Origin: Sipunculus nudus
Lineage: Eukaryota; Annelida; Sipuncula; Golfingiida; Sipunculidae
Length of the DNA stretch: 64,000 bases
Direction of reading: 5' to 3'
Assembly (NCBI GenBank): GCA_026874595.1
Contig: CM049314.1
Span: 186,001-250,000, forward strand
Every line of letters begins with the position of its first letter. The first letter of the stretch is position 1. The notes under the pieces were generated by a model. That model made no database searches, was not told where the DNA came from, and saw nothing but the letters and a program-made list of their open reading frames with translations. The position numbers and the translations under genes are program-made. This document shows, piece by piece, positions 1 to 9,480 of the stretch.

Positions 1-1760
1 TTTTCTGAGGGAGTTGAGCCAAAAGCTTTCAGATACCAGCCAGTGGGTGTAAATGGATTGCAATGATACCCAAACCAGGTGTGTGTGTTGAGTTTTGCGG
101 AGATGAGGGGGGCCAGAAACTATTTGACTGTGTATAAGCATAAACTGCCCTGAAATCAGGTTTCTGGGGGCATGAAATTTTTGTTTGTGGGAACAGGGTA
201 ATATTATCTTGTTTCCTTGTATATACACCCTAAACTGGGCCTAATGACACCAAAACCAGGTTTGTGGGACCATCAGTACAGATTGGAAGTCAAAAAATGG
301 ATTTTCTCTGTATATCACTATGTTCACTGTGTCCAGATTTGGAAATTCAAACTGGTCCTAATTTTTTTTCTGATGGAGTTGAGCCAAATGCTTTGAGATA
401 CCAGCCAGCGGGTGTAAATGGATTGCAATGATACCAAACCAGGTGTGTGTGTTGAGTTTTGTGGAGATGAGGGGGGCCAGAACCTATTTGACTGTGTATA
501 ACATAAACTGGCCTGAAATCAGGTTTCTGGGGGCATGAAATTTTTGTTTGTGGGAGCAGGGTAATATTATCTTGTTTCCCTGTATATACACCCTAAACTG
601 GGCCTAATGACACCAAAACCAGGTTTGTGGGACCATCATTACAGATTTGAGGTAAAAAAATGGATTTTCCCTGTATATCACTATGTTCACTGTGTCCAGA
701 TTTGGGAATTCAAACTGGCCCTATTTTTTTTTCTGAGGGAGTTGAGCCAAAAGCTTTCAGATACCAGCCAGTGGGTGTAAATGGATTGCAATGATACCCA
801 AACCAGGTGTGTGTGTTGAGTTTTGTGGAGATGAGGGGGGCCAGAACCTATTTGACTGTGTATAACATAAACTGGCCTGAAATCAGGTTTCTGGGGGCAT
901 GAAATTTTTGTTTGTGGGAGCAGGGTAATATTATCTTGTTTCCCTGTATATACACCCTAAACTGGGCCTAATGACACCAAAACCAGGTTTGTGGGACCAT
1001 CATTACAGATTTGAGGTAAAAAAATGGATTTTCCCTGTATATCACTATGTTCACTGTGTCCAGATTTGGGAATTCAAACTGGCCCTATTTTTTTTTCTGA
1101 GGGAGTTGAGCCAAAAGCTTTCAGATACCAGCCAGTGGGTGTAAATGGATTGCAATGATACCCAAACCAGGTGTGTGTGTTGAGTTTTGCGGAGATGAGG
1201 GGGGCCAGAAACTATTTGACTGTGTATAAGCATAAACTGCCCTGAAATCAGGTTTCTGGGGGCATGAAATTTTTGTTTGTGGGAACAGGGTAATATTATC
1301 TTGTTTCCCTGTATATACACACTAAACTGGGCCTAATGACACCAAAACCAGGTTTGTGGGACCATCAGTACAGATTTGAGGGGAAAAAATGGATTTTTTC
1401 TGTATATCACTATGTCCACTGTGTCCAGATTTGGAAATTCAAACTGGCCCTAATTTTTTTTGTGAGGGATTTGAACCAAATGCTTTGAGATTCCAGCCAG
1501 TGGGTGTAAATGGATTGCAGTGATAGCCAAACCAGGTGTGTGTGATGAGTCTGGTGGAGATGAGGTGGTCCAAAACACTATTTGCCTGTGTATAATAAGC
1601 CATATACTGTCCTCAGCTGAAATCAGCTTTCTGGGGGCTTGAAATGTTTGCTGGTGGGAACAAGGTAATATTATCTTGTTATCATGGATATACACCCTAA
1701 AATGGGTCTAAGAACACCAAATACATGCATGTTGGACCATGAGTACAGATTTGAGGTAAC
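1..1760 (+). repeat. ~364-bp satellite array, A copy 1 (window-truncated)
   Basis: Copies begin at 1, 366, 729, 1093 and 1458 (spacing 365, 363, 364, 365), each opening with a T-run followed by CTGAGGGAGTTGAGCC or a variant. The last copy is the most diverged and fades out near 1760. Each copy holds a short inverted repeat CCTGAAATCAGG. Minus-strand frames of about 80-90 codons recur in each copy but cannot read through, because 364 is not a multiple of three. Confidence 0.93.
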
Positions 1761-1941
1761 AAATTGTCTGTCTATAAATTAAAAAAAATCAAATATCAAA
1801 CTGTTATAAACATGTATCAATATATTTAATAAAATCTCTTTTCATCCAATGAATTGCATCTTATTTTTTTATAAATAAACCATGATATTCAATTACATCC
1901 AGTAATAAAAAATAAAAATAAAATGAATAACAGTTTTTTTG

Positions 1942-1967
1942 TTTTTTTTTTTTGGGGGGGGGGGGGG
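1942..1967 (+). repeat. T-run/G-run junction in AT-rich segment
   Basis: Twelve T are followed by fourteen G, embedded in AT-rich DNA with several AATAAA motifs. The G-run is long enough to consider G-quadruplex or other unusual structure. Equivalent G-runs are at 12134-12149 (16 G), 22317-22332 (16 G), 23855-23868, 31815-31828, 39777-39790 and 47737-47750 (14 G each). It is one of the few sites that varies between otherwise identical units, and also the kind of site where sequencing errors concentrate. Confidence 0.9.
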
Positions 1968-2034
1968 TGTTTGTGTTTTTTTTTGCAGTAAAATCCAGGC
2001 TTCTCTTTGGATCCCGGCGGTGGGCGAGGGTACA

Positions 2035-3800
2035 ATGGACACCACACAACATTTGAAAGAACATTTTTTTCTGCTGTTATTGGATGACCAAGTCTCTATG
2101 AATTTAAAAAAAAAAATTTATTCCGTTATTCAAGATGACAGTGAAAATGACCCTATTTTTTCAATCATTCACCACTCTTTTCGAGCGTTCATCGAATAAG
2201 AAAGAGCCCGTCCCACCGCATTTCCTGCGAGGGTTCGTTTCTTCAGAGTCCAAACAATCCTACAGGGGCGGGGTTTAGTCCATCTCGTCTTAAATTTGTG
2301 TCCGGGGCACGGCAAACATTATGAAAGCGGACAAAAACTTTCATACGGCTGGTAAATGCGTTTATATGTAAACGCGGGGAATTCCCGGACAATTCACGGA
2401 GAGATTTTATATGCAATGATACTTTTAATTACACGTTAAAATCATTTAAAATCTACCACTCTATTACTCTAAAGACATTTATTCACTGTTAAATTACCGA
2501 AATAATAACCAGCGCAAACAATGTGGGACTGCCACTAACACCAATCTGGATCACCAGCTAACATTGACTACCGATCTTACATCAGACGAAAACGCTAAAC
2601 ACTATATATTTTTTCAACAGTTTACTGTGCAAACCGTAACAAAACCATGCAGGATATCACATTTACAGGTTCTTAAGGAAATATGATACAAAACATAAAT
2701 TGTACCTTTGCTCACATTTAATAATATCATCATGATGAATTCTCCGCGAATTCTCCAGCTGTCCGCGTTATAGATGTATATGTATTTATTAATGGCAAAA
2801 ATTGACATACAATTTTATGGATACCCGTATAATTGCGGTGTTCTGGACCGTCCCAGCCCACAGGTAGGATAATATGGATTCCCGACAATATTCTAATGAC
2901 CGTTCCCTGAGCTGGAACGGGCTAAGAAGGTCCCTGTCATTTTTTTTAATTGTCAATTCCCAGGTTTTTCGGATAAAAAAATGGCCCAATCCTTCATTCA
3001 ATCTCCAGCCTCTTCTGGCGTTCCGGGTTTAAAAAAGAGCCCGTCCCATGCCTATTTCAGCTAGGACTGCAAACTCTGGGGTCAAAACAACTCAACTACG
3101 GCTTGGGATTACCACCTTTCCTCTTAAATTTCCATCGCGCCCGTGTCAAGTGTACCGTTATTATTCACAAACGTGCGGCAGGCGCCAAAAAATTTGACAG
3201 CACCCCTTTCGGATGCCAGAATATATTTTTATATATAAAGTCCAAACCCACCACGGAACTAGGGCCTCACAATTTTTTATCTTATTACTTACCACTTCAG
3301 ACTCCTTAAAAATCACCGCTTTCCTTTTTTAACCAAAGATTCCAATTTTTTAACATATATTAAATTTCACATTACAGATAACTTACACCAAGGCTACATT
3401 ACAGTTAATCCGTGATGGGCAGGACTTCTTGGAATTTTATAATTCCCGGACGCAGGCTGACCGGCTAACCTTTTTTCTTCAAGGAAAGCCCTTATTTAAG
3501 CCGAGACCTTAAAGGATGGTCTAGATAGGCACCTAGCTTGTCCAGGAATGAAAGGTCACGTCTCCCTTACCCAGAGGTCGGGTCTCTGTCTAACACGAAC
3601 GCGGCTTCGCTTGCATTTCGGCATTCTGGACGTTCAACTCTTCAAGTTTCTTTTTCAGTGCTTTTCTTATTTCCAGCACTCAAGAATAGGAGAACTGCCA
3701 AGGATTCAGTTGGACTTCCATTATTTTTATTTCTGTCCAAAAATGGATTATCCTGTATAGGATGGCTACTAATAATAACACTATTAATGTCTCTCTATCC
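2035..3800 (+). repeat. Spacer of unit A with diverged internal duplication
   Basis: No gene is recognisable here. Two segments resemble each other at an offset of about 833 bp. One runs through AAAGAGCCCGTCCCA at 2201-2215 and then CTTAAATTTG; the other through AAAGAGCCCGTCCCA at 3034-3048 and then CTTAAATTTC. The short motif ATTCCCGGAC or a near match occurs at 2381, 2878 and 3442. The same spacer is found in A2, A3 (partial) and all B units, for example at about 23941-25676, with point differences between A and B. Confidence 0.65.
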
Positions 3801-3838
3801 GTCTGTCTGTCTGTCTCTCTGTCTGTCTCTCTGTCTGC
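3801..3838 (+). repeat. TGTC/TCTC microsatellite, unit A
   Basis: This is an interrupted GTCT repeat with TCTC interruptions. It is identical in A2 (13983-14020). The corresponding site in B is a long uninterrupted (GTCT)n tract. Confidence 0.9.
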
Positions 3839-4003
3839 TCCTCTTTGACTTTTGAAAATCAGCAAGACCTTATTCATATGTGCTACTGTTTTCCCCATGA
3901 TAGAGGTTTTTCATCTGATCAGATCCAAATGTTCCCTGTCTGTCTGCCTAGTAACTGTCCATCTATTTCGCTGTCTTATTTCCGGTCACTTCCGGCAAGC
4001 GTT

Positions 4004-5247
4004 CGACCTCAGGTCGTCTAGTTTGTTTGTCTGTATGTCCCCGCTCTACAGGCCACAATTTTGCACCAATCGTCCTGATACTTATAGATAGAGTGTATAA
4101 TCGGTTCTTCTCGGAGCCTATTGTTTTTGGTCATGATCGGTCAAGGGTCAAGGTCAGGGTCACCAAAAAGCTCAAAAACGGTTTTTTCTTCATACCTTCG
4201 TCAAAAATAGCCGTAGGCACCTAATCTGTAGCCCGTTTTATTTGCCACTGCATGGCCACTTCCAACACTGCAAAATTGCCTCATTTCGCTGTTACCATGG
4301 TTACGCAATTTTGGGGAGAAATCATGGAATTTCGTGATATTTTTCAAATTTGCAGCAATTTTACTGATTCTGAGATATTTTATGTAACATAAGAATATCT
4401 CGAAACGGGTTTTTCAGATTTTGGAAATGGCCGCCAGGGGGCGTTGCAGATGAAAAAACATGAAAATTTGTTTTGGTGCTATACCTCCAGAACTATTAAA
4501 CATTGGGCCATTTCCATCACAGCACCTTAAACTAGGGTCCATGGGCTTATTTTTGCGCATAGGTGCCAAAGTGCGCTATTGCCAGATTTCTCTATTTTTG
4601 GGGTAAAACCTTTGAATTTTGAAAATATGCAGTTTTCAGCTTCTAACTCTGTCAGTTTTTATGCTAGAGAGGTCAAAATTTTTGCATCTTGTAGCCCTTG
4701 GGGAGTTCTCGGTGATCCAACCAAAAATCTTGCAAAATCTCGCACCGTTTCTCGTCGAATGAGATTTCGCGATTTCACGGTGACATGCCCTATAGGCCAC
4801 AGATATGCAGGCATCCTTTTGAAACTGATACATGTTACGTCATACACTAATATCTCGAAAGCAATTGTTCAGTTTTTGGAAAATTACCGCTAGGGGGCGC
4901 TGCACTGCAACCCCGTACCTACTATCATTGTTTAACCATATCTCCAAAACTACACATTTTAGGTACATCAACTGTACACCATATGAATTGGCGTTTCATG
5001 GCCTTTCTGCCCATGACCTCTTTTGTTTAATCATACACGGTCCCCGCAAATTTTAGCAACTTTGTAAAAATTAAAACCCGCATGCACAAATACATATGCC
5101 ATCACGCATGCATGCACGCGTTTTAGTATGAAAGACAGACACGCTTTCCCGTGACTGCAAAAATTATAGCGTTCGCCGTATAAAATAAGTGACCACAGGC
5201 ACTCTTTGCGGGCCGGTTTGCCATTTCTGTCGCGTTATAGTTTATTG
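4004..5247 (+). repeat. Module M1 of unit A (diverged paralogue)
   Basis: This has the same motif order as the 1,269-bp module but is much diverged. It contains a short TGTT/TGTC stretch at 4022-4038, CTACAGGCCACA, an AGGTCA-type cluster at 4139-4162, GTTACCATGGTTAC at 4291-4304, CCGCCAGGGGGCGTTG at 4431-4446, a TCTCG repeat near 4739-4765, and one copy of the ~330-bp sub-repeat with CCGCTAGGGGGCGCTG at 4887-4902. The end holds GCATGC-rich sequence (5080-5120). The same module is at about 14186-15429 in A2. Confidence 0.75.
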
Positions 5248-5274
5248 CTTGCCGGAATCAGAGATTTCGACAAG
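5248..5274 (+). repeat. Inverted repeat (hairpin), unit A
   Basis: CTTGCCGGAATC (5248-5259) pairs with GATTTCGACAAG (5263-5274) across a 3-nt loop: ten Watson-Crick pairs, one G-T pair and one mismatch. It is a relative of the module-start hairpins at 5298-5327, 6567, 7836 and 7908. Confidence 0.75.
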
Positions 5275-5297
5275 TATGTTGATCAGTTCCGTTTGTT

Positions 5298-5327
5298 GCT
5301 TGCCGGAAATCTTCGATTTTCGCAAGC
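5298..5327 (+). repeat. Module-start hairpin GCTTGCC...GCAAGC
   Basis: GCTTGC pairs with GCAAGC. After a one-base bulge, GGAAAT pairs with ATTTTC (one G-T pair), leaving a loop of CTTCG. It begins M2, M3 (6567), the stub (7836) and M4 (7908). It is repeated in A2 and in B (27951-27980), and on the opposite strand in every unit of array C (51488-51517 and every 1,269 bp). It may be an element terminus or a structural site; I cannot assign it to a known family. Confidence 0.8.
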
Positions 5328-5483
5328 TGGTTGGTCAGTCGCGGATGTCTGTTTGTCTGTTTGTTTGTTTGTTTGTTTGTCTGTCCAGTCTCTACAGGTC
5401 ACAATTTTGATCCCATCGCTTTCAAACTTTCACAGTTTGTGTAAAATCAAAAATGCAAGAAGCCTATTGTTTTTGGGCAATAA

Positions 5484-5508
5484 AGGTCATAGGTCAAGGT
5501 CAAGGTCA
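5484..5508 (+). promoter_or_regulatory. Four AGGTCA half-sites (nuclear-receptor-like, putative)
   Basis: Four AGGTCA copies are spaced by 1, 0 and 0 bases, which creates a DR1 arrangement and two TCAAGGTCA extended half-sites of the type used by FTZ-F1/NR5 and ERR-class receptors. Equivalent clusters are at 4139-4162, 6753-6777 and 8111-8134 in A; 26060-26084 and 28150-28173 in B; and 51307-51331 on the minus strand in each C unit. The match is visible; the role is inferred. Confidence 0.4.
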
Positions 5509-5807
5509 TCAAAAGTTCCCAAAGTGCTCTTTTCTTCATATCTCCATTACTATTTGTCATAGCCACTTCAAACATGGCTCATTTTAATCGTCATTCCAAG
5601 GCCTTTCGTCTGGTGTGTAGCTGATTCAAATTGGTTGTCACCATGGTTACGTATTTTTGGGTAAAAGTGATGTAAATCGAAAATCAAAGGACAATTTTTT
5701 CTAACTTTGTCATTTTTAAAGCTAGAGAGTTCTAGTTTTTTGCATCAGGTAGCATTTAACAAGTACTGCAAGATTTTATTAAAAGTCTCGCGATATCTCG
5801 TATAATA

Positions 5808-5822
5808 TCTCGTCAAACGAGA
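5808..5822 (+). repeat. TCTCGTCAAACGAGA inverted repeat
   Basis: TCTCGT and ACGAGA are separated by CAA. The M3 copy is at 7077-7091, and array C has the reverse complement at 50993-51007 and every 1,269 bp. Degenerate relatives are scattered through all modules, often preceded by further TCTCG copies. Confidence 0.7.
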
Positions 5823-5944
5823 ATTTTCGAGATTTCATTAAATATGGCTTACAGGTCGCATTTTTTAAACTATGACTTTGAAAATGACATATTTTGTGTT
5901 ATTTAGAAATATCTCGAAACCAATTTTTCATTTTTTGGAAATAG

Positions 5945-5960
5945 CCACCAGGGGGCGTGG
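5945..5960 (+). promoter_or_regulatory. CTCF-like motif, module M2 (putative)
   Basis: CCACCAGGGGGCGTGG matches 13 of 14 positions of the vertebrate CTCF core CCASYAGRKGGCRS, with T at the last core position. Related sites on the + strand in unit A: 4431-4446, 4887-4902, 7214-7229 and 8561-8576, plus the same in A2. The motif match is visible; binding is inference. Confidence 0.5.
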
Positions 5961-6429
5961 TACATGAAACACTGTAAGATATCGTTTTTCTGCAATATCT
6001 CAAAAAATATTAAACGTGACACCATTTTTTTTGTCGTATCTGAAACTAGGAACATTGGCTTATCCCTTCGCTCATGTAGCTTTGTGCTGCCGTTACCATG
6101 GTTACCGAATTTTGGGGTAAAACTTGACAATCTGAAAATGCGGAGTTTTCCAGCTTCTATCTCTGTTGATATTTGCGATAGAAAGGTCTGGTTTTTGGCG
6201 TTAGACAGCATCCCTCTAGTTCTAAGCCATTCAATCGCAAGTCTCGTCATATCTCGCACCGTTTCCCGTGAAACGAGAACACGTGACCATTCAAAGAAAT
6301 GCCTATAATTCTGTCATTTTTCACGCTACAGACACATGGTTTGCAGCGCTGGATAGCGGCTGACACTCGCAGTCACATTCAGGGGTCACATTGTTAGTCT
6401 CGTCAAATCTCGCGCCGTTTTTCGCCATA

Positions 6430-6530
6430 CCACGAAGACACGTGCCGTGGCCGCAAGTGGCGGCAGGGTCCTTACGGTGGGCGGCCGGCGTGTGCAGCGG
6501 TGCGTGACGGCCTCTTCGGGCCCCATCTAT
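6430..6530 (+). other. GC-rich module end with E-box
   Basis: This stretch of about 100 bp is visibly GC- and CpG-rich inside AT-rich surroundings. It contains CACGTG at 6439-6444 and a short GCCGC/GCGGC-type hairpin. A second E-box, CACGTGAC, lies upstream at 6280-6287. It is present in M3, A2 and, on the opposite strand, in every C unit (for example 51560-51660). The related end of M4 has lost most of its GC richness. Confidence 0.65.
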
Positions 6531-6566
6531 GATCATACATGTTGGAGGCACAGTCACAACTTTATT

Positions 6567-7835
6567 GCTTGCCGGAAATCTTCGATTTTCGCAAGCTGGT
6601 TGGTCAGTCGCGGATGTCTGTTTGTCTGTTTGTTTGTTTGTTTGTTTGTCTGTCCAGTCTCTACAGGTCACAATTTTGATCCCATCGCTTTCAAACTTTC
6701 ACAGTTTGTGTAAAATCAAAAATGCAAGAAGCCTATTGTTTTTGGGCAATAAAGGTCATAGGTCAAGGTCAAGGTCATCAAAAGTTCCTAAAGTGCTCTT
6801 TTCTTCATATCTCCATTACTATTTGTCATAGCCACTTCAAACATGGCTCATTTTAATCGTCATTCCAAGGCCTTTCGTCTGGTGTGTAGCTGATTCAAAT
6901 TGGTTGTCACCATGGTTACGTATTTTTGGGTAAAAGTGATGTAAATCGAAAATCAAAGGACAATTTTTTCTAACTTTGTCATTTTTAAAGCTAGAGAGTT
7001 CTAGTTTTTTGCATCAGGTAGCATTTAACAAGTACTGCAAGATTTTATTAAAAGTCTCGCGATATCTCGTATAATATCTCGTCAAACGAGAATTTTCGAG
7101 ATTTCATTAAATATGGCTTACAGGTCGCATTTTTTAAACTATGACTTTGAAAATGACATATTTTGTGTTATTTAGAAATATCTCGAAACCAATTTTTCAT
7201 TTTTTGGAAATAGCCACCAGGGGGCGTGGTACATGAAACACTGTAAGATATCGTTTTTCTGCAATATCTCAAAAAATATTAAACGTGACACCATTTTTTT
7301 TGTCGTATCTGAAACTAGGAACATTGGCTTATCCCTTCGCTCATGTAGCTTTGTGCTGCCGTTACCATGGTTACCGAATTTTGGGGTAAAACTTGACAAT
7401 CTGAAAATGCGGAGTTTTCCAGCTTCTATCTCTGTTGATATTTGCGATAGAAAGGTCTGGTTTTTGGCGTTAGACAGCATCCCTCTAGTTCTAAGCCATT
7501 CAATCGCAAGTCTCGTCATATCTCGCACCGTTTCCCGTGAAACGAGAACACGTGACCATTCAAAGAAATGCCTATAATTCTGTCATTTTTCACGCTACAG
7601 ACACATGGTTTGCAGCGCTGGATAGCGGCTGACACTCGCAGTCACATTCAGGGGTCACATTGTTAGTCTCGTCAAATCTCGCGCCGTTTTTCGCCATACC
7701 ACGAAGACACGTGCCGTGGCCGCAAGTGGCGGCAGGGTCCTTACGGTGGGCGGCCGGCGTGTGCAGCGGTGCGTGACGGCCTCTTCGGGCCCCATCTATG
7801 ATCATACATGTTGGAGGCACAGTCACAACTTTATT
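6567..7835 (+). repeat. 1,269-bp module M3 in unit A (second half of dimer)
   Basis: This is a head-to-tail duplicate of M2 with only one substitution noticed (T at 6789). Motif positions are those of M2 plus 1,269. It is followed by a 72-bp stub of a third copy (7836-7907: hairpin and start of the microsatellite), which runs straight into module M4. In A2 it is at 16749-18017. Confidence 0.92.
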
Positions 7836-7907
7836 GCTTGCCGGAAATCTTCGATTTTCGCAAGCTGGTTGGTCAGTCGCGGATGTCTGTTTGTCTGTTT
7901 GTTTGTT

Positions 7908-7975
7908 GCTTGCCGGAAATCTTCGATTTTCGCAAGTATGTTGATCACCCGCGTATGTTTGTTTGTTTGTTTGTT

Positions 7976-8006
<31 letters not shown>

Positions 8007-9480
8007 ATGTACACGCTCTACAGGCCACAGTTTTTAAGCAATCGCTCTGAAACTTATGCATTAAGTGTAAGATTGGTTCTCCTCGGAGCCTATTGTTTTT
8101 GGTCATGATCGGTCAAAGGTCAAGGTCAGGGTCACCAAAAAACCTAAAATTTTTACTTTCTTCATATCTTTGTCAATAATAATCGTATCCGCATAATCTG
8201 TAGCTCATTTTATTCCTCACTATGTTAGCTTTCCAAGTGCTGGCAAATTTTTCCGGTCAATGGTTACCATGGTAACGTATTTTTGGGGGAAATTCAGAAA
8301 ATTCGAAAATTTCCCTCCAAATTTCTCATTATTCAAGTTAGAGAGGTCTAGTTTTTTGCAATGCATAGCATTTAATATGCTCTGTGCGAAATTAATGTAA
8401 GTCTCGCAAAATCTCGTGCCATTTGTCGTCAAATGAGACTTTTCGATATTTCATTAAATACGATTTACAGGTGGCAGTTTTACAGCTAAGGTTCTGAAAG
8501 TGACATATTTTCTGTTGTTCTGTATTATCTCGAACTTGTTTTTTCATTTTTCGGAAATAGCCACCAGGGGGCGTGGAACTGGAAACACTACAACTTATCA
8601 TTTTTCCGCAATATCTAAAAAAATATTAAGCATAGAACAATTTTTTTTGTCGCATCTTAAATTAGGATCATTGCCTTATTCCTTCGTACATTTAGCCTTG
8701 TGCTGCCGTTACCATGGTTACCAAATTTTGGGGTAAAACTTGGCAATCTGAAAATAATAAGTTTTTTGCTTCTATCTCTGTTGATATTTATACTACAAGG
8801 GTCTAGTTTTCTGCATGAGGTAGCATTCCCTTGCCTCTAATGCAGTTAATTGCAAGTCTCGTAGAATCTCGCTCTGTTTTCCGTCAAACGAGAAATTACG
8901 AGATTTCACAGAAATGCTTATAACTTGGTCACCTTTTCGGCTAAAGAGGAGCAGTTTTCAGCATTTTGTTGCGTTTTGGAAGCTTAACATGATAATAACT
9001 TATATCTCGCCACATCTCGTATCAACTCCCTCCAAACGAGAATATTCGAGGATTCGAACAAATGTCTATATCTCTGTCATTTTAATGCCGGAGATTTTAT
9101 TTTTCTATTGTTCAAGATTCACTTGACTAGTTTGAAGTGACAGAATGGAATATCTCGTCTTATCTCGCACCATTTCTTGTCAAACGAGAACATGGGACCA
9201 TTCAAAGATACGCCTATAATTCTGTTATTTTAATGCTGAAGACCTTTAGTTTTCAGCATTCGATAGCGTCTAACACTCTCGGTCACATTATGTGATTATA
9301 TTGTAAGTTTCGTCAAATCTGGGATCGTTTTTTTTCTTCAAATAAAAAAGTAAATCCTATTGCCGTGACCATAAGTGGCGGCTGTATGTGATAGTAAATG
9401 TCGGCAGGGGCATTACACTTGACAGTTGGAGCCATGTTCTATGGGTGTGCGATGGCCCATGAAGAAGACTTCTATTGTGT
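7908..9480 (+). repeat. Module M4, shared by units A and B
   Basis: This longer relative of the 1,269-bp module starts with the same hairpin. Motifs: TGTT/TGTC microsatellite (about 7955-8010), AGGTCA-type cluster (8111-8134), perfect palindrome GTTACCATGGTAAC (8263-8276), CCACCAGGGGGCGTGG (8561-8576), a second X-box-like site (8708-8721), then about four ~150-bp sub-repeats anchored on TCTCG at 8857, 9005, 9153 and a degraded one near 9308. Copies are at 18090 in A2, and 27951, 35912 and 43874 in B. The end near 9380-9480 resembles the GC-rich end of M2 but is less GC-rich. The end coordinate is approximate. Confidence 0.8.
8263..8276 (+). promoter_or_regulatory. Perfect palindrome GTTACCATGGTAAC, X-box-like (putative)
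   Basis: This matches the RFX X-box consensus GTNRCC-N(0-3)-RGYAAC at every defined position with a 2-nt spacer, and is a perfect 14-bp palindrome. Matches or near matches occur in each module: 4291-4304, 5637-5650 (one mismatch), 6092-6105, 7361-7374 and 8708-8721 in A; 26213-26226, 28303-28316 and 28748-28761 in B; 50709-50722, 51979-51992 and once per later unit in C. Binding is not demonstrated. Confidence 0.45.

Larger units (their letters stand above)
5298..6566 (+). repeat. 1,269-bp module M2 in unit A
   Basis: This module runs from the GCTTGCCGG hairpin (5298-5327) to just before the next identical hairpin at 6567. It contains a TGTT/TGTC microsatellite (5346-5385), AGGTCA x4 (5484-5508), an X-box-like site (5637-5650), a TCTCG inverted repeat (5808-5822), a CTCF-like site (5945-5960), an X-box match (6092-6105), E-boxes (6280-6285, 6439-6444) and a GC-rich end (about 6430-6530). 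It carries C at 5520 where M3 and array C carry T. In A2 it is at 15480-16748. Confidence 0.92.

Noticed and set aside
1051-1320. 89-codon minus-strand frame repeated in the ~364-bp satellite
   Set aside because: The repeat length is not a multiple of three and the copies vary by indels (81, 78, 90 codons), so no shared protein is maintained.
2201-2240. tRNA-derived SINE with B-box-like GGGTTCG
   Set aside because: No A box at the right distance and no cloverleaf could be drawn.
5903-6308. Overlapping 114-118-codon frames on both strands in each 1,269-bp module
   Set aside because: They are preserved only because the repeat copies are nearly identical. There is no recognisable domain, and both strands are open over the same bases.
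7716-8108. 130-codon frame and other frames rich in SVCLFVCL or TDRQTNKQT
   Set aside because: They are translations of TGTC/TGTT microsatellites and repeat flanks. Several overlapping frames on both strands are equally open.
7908-9480. Assignment of the modules to Helitron/Helentron-type non-autonomous elements
   Set aside because: Internal tandem repeats, microsatellites and a hairpin fit, but I could not show a TC start, a CTRR end or an insertion site. The family name is therefore not claimed.
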